Shown: positions 6,561 to 9,327 of the stretch, piece after piece | Layout: each line of letters starts with the position of its first letter | Position numbering within the stretch: the stretch's first letter is position 1 | NCBI GenBank assembly: GCA_947461915.1 | Contig: CANHNG010000045.1 | Span: 1 to 9,327 of the forward strand | Length of the DNA stretch: 9,327 nucleotides | Source: Flavobacteriaceae bacterium | GTDB taxonomy: Bacteria > Bacteroidota > Bacteroidia > Flavobacteriales > Flavobacteriaceae | Direction: 5' to 3' | Notes under the pieces: generated by a model | Told to the model about the DNA's origin: nothing | Database searches by the model: none | Seen by the model: only the letters and a program-made list of their open reading frames with translations | Program-made: the position numbers and the translations under genes

Positions 6561-7988
6561 ATGAAACATCTTAACAAAATTTTATTTGCTGTACTAATGA
6601 TGTTGGGCTTAAGCTCTCACGCACAAGACGAAAATAACGAATGGGCGATTTCTTTTGGTGCTAACGCTGTTGACACTAAAACTAGCGCAGGCAATAGGCC
6701 TCGTAATATACAGGATCGCCTAACAAATCCATTCAAAATAAATGAAAGCTGGAATATAGTCCCTTCGGTATCATATATTGGTGTTTCCAAGTATGTGGGA
6801 GACGGGTTTTGTTTTGGAATACAGGGTTCCGTAAATAAAATAAACAAATTTGCCTATTGGATAGGACCGGGCCATACTGATGTGAAAATAACTAATCCAG
6901 GTGATTTGATGTATTATGCTGCGGATGGAGTCGTAAAATATAGCTTTATGGACATGATTAAATCTAAAGTTATTGATCCTTCTCTACATGTTGGTGGGGG
7001 TTATACTTTCTTTGGAGACAATAGTTATGGAACTTTGAATGCTGGAGCAGGGTTAACCCTTTGGTTTACTGATAAGTTTGGATTGTTATTAACAACAACT
7101 TACAAAAATTCTTTTGAAAATAGAAATATCATTGGGAAAACCGATATTCCAGATGCTCCAGACCATTTTCAACATACTGCAGGTCTTGTTTTCAAATTTG
7201 GCGGAAAAGATACAGATGGTGATGGGATTTATGACAAACATGATGCTTGTCCAGAAGTTGCTGGTTTAAAACAATTCAATGGATGCCCAGATACTGACGG
7301 TGACGGAATTATTGACGGAAGCGATGATTGTCCTGAAGTTGCAGGTTTAGCTGCTTTAAATGGATGTCCAGATGCTGACGGAGATGGTATTGCAGATAAA
7401 GATGATGCTTGTCCAGATGTATTTGGGTTAGCTGCTATTAAAGGTTGTCCTGACACTGATGGAGATGGGGTTACCGATTTATCTGATAAATGTCCAAGAG
7501 CTAAAGGTTCAAAAGAAAATGCTGGTTGCCCTTGGCCTGACACTGATGGAGACGGCGTTTTAGATAAAGATGACAAGTGTCCAACGGCAAAAGGCACAGT
7601 TGCAAACAACGGTTGTCCTGAGTCAACAGCTGAAGATTTAGATGATCTTAAGGTTCAAGCTAAATCTGTTTATTTTTATTCCGGCACAACTACTTTCAAA
7701 TTAGATCTTGGCCGTACTTCATTAGATGTAATTGCAGATCTGATTAAAGGATCGCAAAATACCAAATTTAGCGTTGAAGGACATACAGATAGCGATGGTT
7801 CTGATGCCTATAACCAAAAACTTTCTGAAGAAAGAGCCAATGTTGTTAAAAAGGCTTTGATTCAAAGAGGGGTTAATGGAGATAATTTAGAAGCGATAGG
7901 GTTTGGGGAAACTGAGCCGATTGCAACTAACAAAACCGCTAAAGGAAAAGCTGAAAACAGAAGAACTGAAGTAAAATTAAAAAAATAA
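6561..7988 (+). CDS. OmpA-family outer-membrane protein with thrombospondin type 3 repeats, copy 1
   Basis: This is probably an outer-membrane protein that ties the membrane to peptidoglycan. Residues 1 to about 21 form a signal peptide (basic start, hydrophobic core, SHAQ at the likely cleavage site). Residues from about 23 to 213 are rich in Gly and aromatics with alternating strands, as in an OmpA-type beta-barrel. Residues 217-353 hold five calcium-binding repeats. The C-terminal OmpA domain (about 358-475) has the signature [20 protein letters not shown]. Asp410 and Arg425 lie 15 residues apart, as do E. coli OmpA Asp271 and Arg286, which hold diaminopimelate of the wall. The end [15 protein letters not shown] is usual for the family. 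The protein resembles flavobacterial P60-type OmpA proteins. The start follows an A-rich leader without a Shine-Dalgarno sequence. A tandem paralogue begins 8 bp after the stop, probably in one operon. Confidence 0.93.
   Translation: MKHLNKILFAVLMMLGLSSHAQDENNEWAISFGANAVDTKTSAGNRPRNIQDRLTNPFKINESWNIVPSVSYIGVSKYVGDGFCFGIQGSVNKINKFAYWIGPGHTDVKITNPGDLMYYAADGVVKYSFMDMIKSKVIDPSLHVGGGYTFFGDNSYGTLNAGAGLTLWFTDKFGLLLTTTYKNSFENRNIIGKTDIPDAPDHFQHTAGLVFKFGGKDTDGDGIYDKHDACPEVAGLKQFNGCPDTDGDGIIDGSDDCPEVAGLAALNGCPDADGDGIADKDDACPDVFGLAAIKGCPDTDGDGVTDLSDKCPRAKGSKENAGCPWPDTDGDGVLDKDDKCPTAKGTVANNGCPESTAEDLDDLKVQAKSVYFYSGTTTFKLDLGRTSLDVIADLIKGSQNTKFSVEGHTDSDGSDAYNQKLSEERANVVKKALIQRGVNGDNLEAIGFGETEPIATNKTAKGKAENRRTEVKLKK
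7209..7619 (+). repeat. Five thrombospondin type 3 repeats in ompA-like copy 1
   Basis: Five tandem units encode DxDGDGxxDxxDxCP followed by a variable stretch and GCP. Four are 27 residues (81 bp) and the fourth is 29, because WP follows its GCP. The Asp ladder binds calcium in this family. Each unit has two cysteines spaced C-x11-C, ten in all, suggesting one disulfide per unit. All five keep the Asp ladder. Together they make a rigid linker between barrel and peptidoglycan-binding domain. Confidence 0.9.
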
Positions 7989-7996
7989 AAATAATC

Positions 7997-9327
7997 ATGA
8001 ACTATATTAACAAAATTTTATTGATTGTAATGATGGTGATGAGCTTAAATTCTCACGGTCAAGACAAAAATAACGAATGGGCAATTTCTTTTGGTGTCAA
8101 CGCCGTTGATACTAGAACTAGTGCCAGTGACAGAACCGGTAATTTAGGGGATCAATTTACAAAGTTTTTGAAAGTAAAGGAAAGTTGGAATATATTGCCT
8201 TCAGTATCTTATTTTGGTGTTTCCAAATATGTGGGAGATAATTTCTCTTTTGGAATCCAAGGTACTATAAATAAAATAGATAAATTTGCCTATTGGAAAG
8301 GTCCAGGTCACACAGATGTGGCAATAACTAATCCAGGTGATTTGATGTATTATGCTGCGGATGGGGTAGTAAAATATAGCTTTATGGACGTAATTAAATC
8401 TAAAGTTGTCGATCCTTCTCTACATGTTGGCGGGGGATATACATTCTTTGGAGAGAAGAGTTATGGAACTTTGAATGCTGGTGCTGGGTTAACTCTTTGG
8501 TTTACTGATGTGGTTGGTTTGTCATTAACAACAACTTACAAACATTCTTTTGAGGATAGAAATATTCCCGGCTCAACCGATGTACCAGATTCACCAATTC
8601 ATTTTCAACACTCTATAGGTATTTTGTACAAATTTGGCGGAAAAGATACTGATGGTGACGGGATTTATGACAAATTTGATGCCTGCCCTGAAGTTGTGGG
8701 TCTAAAACAATTCAATGGATGTCCAGATACTGACGGTGATGGAATTATTGATGGAAATGATGATTGTCCTGAAATTGCTGGTTTAGCGGCTTTGAATGGA
8801 TGTCCAGATACTGACGGTGATAATATTGCCGATAAAGATGATTCTTGTCCAGATGTTGCTGGCTTAGCTACTTTAAAAGGCTGTCCAGATGCTGATTCTG
8901 ATGGAATTACGGATAAATCTGATAAATGTCCAACTGTTAAAGGCCCAAAAGAAAATTCAGGCTGCCCATGGCCTGACACTGATGGAGACGGTGTTTTAGA
9001 CAAAGACGATAAATGTCCGACTGAAAAAGGTACTGTTGCAAACAACGGCTGTCTAGAGGTAACAGCTGAAGATTTAGATGAACTTAAGGCTCAAGCTAGA
9101 TCAGTATACTTTAATTCAGGTCAAAGCACATTAAATGCGGATTACGTTGCTGAATCGTTAGACTTAATTTCAAACATTCTTAAAAGACACCCTAATTCGA
9201 AATTTACTATAGAAGGTCAAACAGATAGCGATGGTTCAGATGAATATAATCAAAAACTTTCTGAAGAAAGGGCTAATGTCGTAAGAAATGCTTTGATAAA
9301 AAGAGGCGTAAATGCAGATAGTTTAGA
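7997..9327 (+). CDS. OmpA-family outer-membrane protein with thrombospondin type 3 repeats, copy 2 (3' end cut by window)
   Basis: This open frame runs from ATG at 7997 to the window edge, 443 codons plus two bases, and aligns without a single gap to copy 1 (offset 1436 bp). About 32 codons remain if the ends match. The layout is the same: signal peptide with SHGQ near residue 21, beta-barrel-like domain, five calcium-binding repeats from residue 217, and OmpA domain with the same spaced Asp410 and Arg425. Differences include GQTD for GHTD in the OmpA signature, LEV in place of PES after the last GC, and a strongly divergent patch at about residues 376-402. Both wall-binding residues remain, so it is probably functional in the same role. 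It lies 8 bp after copy 1 and has no promoter of its own that I can see. It probably arose by tandem duplication and shares the copy 1 transcript. Confidence 0.92.
   Translation, partial: MNYINKILLIVMMVMSLNSHGQDKNNEWAISFGVNAVDTRTSASDRTGNLGDQFTKFLKVKESWNILPSVSYFGVSKYVGDNFSFGIQGTINKIDKFAYWKGPGHTDVAITNPGDLMYYAADGVVKYSFMDVIKSKVVDPSLHVGGGYTFFGEKSYGTLNAGAGLTLWFTDVVGLSLTTTYKHSFEDRNIPGSTDVPDSPIHFQHSIGILYKFGGKDTDGDGIYDKFDACPEVVGLKQFNGCPDTDGDGIIDGNDDCPEIAGLAALNGCPDTDGDNIADKDDSCPDVAGLATLKGCPDADSDGITDKSDKCPTVKGPKENSGCPWPDTDGDGVLDKDDKCPTEKGTVANNGCLEVTAEDLDELKAQARSVYFNSGQSTLNADYVAESLDLISNILKRHPNSKFTIEGQTDSDGSDEYNQKLSEERANVVRNALIKRGVNADSL
8645..9055 (+). repeat. Five thrombospondin type 3 repeats in ompA-like copy 2
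   Basis: The number, order and lengths of units equal those in copy 1, including the WP insertion after unit 4. Units 3 and 4 are slightly worn: DTDGDN replaces DTDGDG and DADSDG replaces DTDGDG, although the Asp residues themselves remain. The last unit ends GCL instead of GCP. The shared unit order shows that the whole gene was duplicated and that the repeats did not expand separately. Confidence 0.9.

Noticed and set aside
7229..7609. 126-codon open frame on the - strand, rich in Ser and Pro
   Set aside because: It lies opposite the calcium-binding repeats of ompA-like copy 1 and its periodic sequence is the mirror of those repeats. It has no independent sign of coding.
7209..7619. Regular 81-bp tandem units considered as a CRISPR or DNA satellite
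   Set aside because: The units encode calcium-binding protein repeats in one open frame and vary at third codon positions. There are no spacers.
8665..9045. 126-codon open frame on the - strand similar to the one at 7229-7609
   Set aside because: It is the same antisense shadow over the repeats of copy 2. Its similarity to the first only reflects the gene duplication.

Overview
The window looks like chromosome from a Flavobacterium-type bacterium (Bacteroidota, Flavobacteriia). The base composition is AT-rich, there are no Shine-Dalgarno sequences but A-rich leaders before start codons, one promoter fits the Bacteroidota TTG / TAnnTTTG pattern, and the proteins are of flavobacterial type (a long PurF-like protein, a MnSOD-type dismutase, a compact AddA-like helicase-nuclease, and OmpA proteins with thrombospondin type 3 repeats). 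No rRNA, tRNA, CRISPR array, transposase or phage gene was seen.

Layout. Bases 1-24 may be the 3' end of an upstream gene. A 632-residue amidophosphoribosyltransferase-family protein (42-1940, +) faces a superoxide dismutase gene (2185-2790, -). Between their 3' ends lies a perfect 13-bp hairpin (2071-2100) that can serve as a terminator in both directions. The 248-bp divergent gap between sodA and the next gene holds a roughly 100-bp imperfect inverted-repeat element (about 2891-2997) that resembles a dispersed flavobacterial intergenic repeat. An AddA/RecB-type helicase-nuclease follows (3039-6188, +). The 372-bp gap after it is not empty. It holds the decayed 3' end of a glycine C-acetyltransferase gene (kbl, 6228-6455) and then a well-formed promoter (6497-6526). 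That promoter drives a tandem pair of OmpA-family outer-membrane proteins (6561-7988 and 7997 to the window end), which are head-to-tail duplicates 8 bp apart. The second is cut by the window edge about 32 codons before the end expected from its twin.

Functionally the window is mostly housekeeping: nucleotide metabolism or a related glutamine amidotransfer, superoxide detoxification, double-strand-break repair, and cell-envelope anchoring. I found no convincing new multi-gene system. The points most worth a second look are the kbl remnant, with an almost complete deletion that may have left both gene ends; the PurF-like protein with a changed oxyanion-hole motif and no cluster cysteines near its C-terminus; the mosaic divergence between the two OmpA copies; and the intergenic repeat upstream of the helicase.
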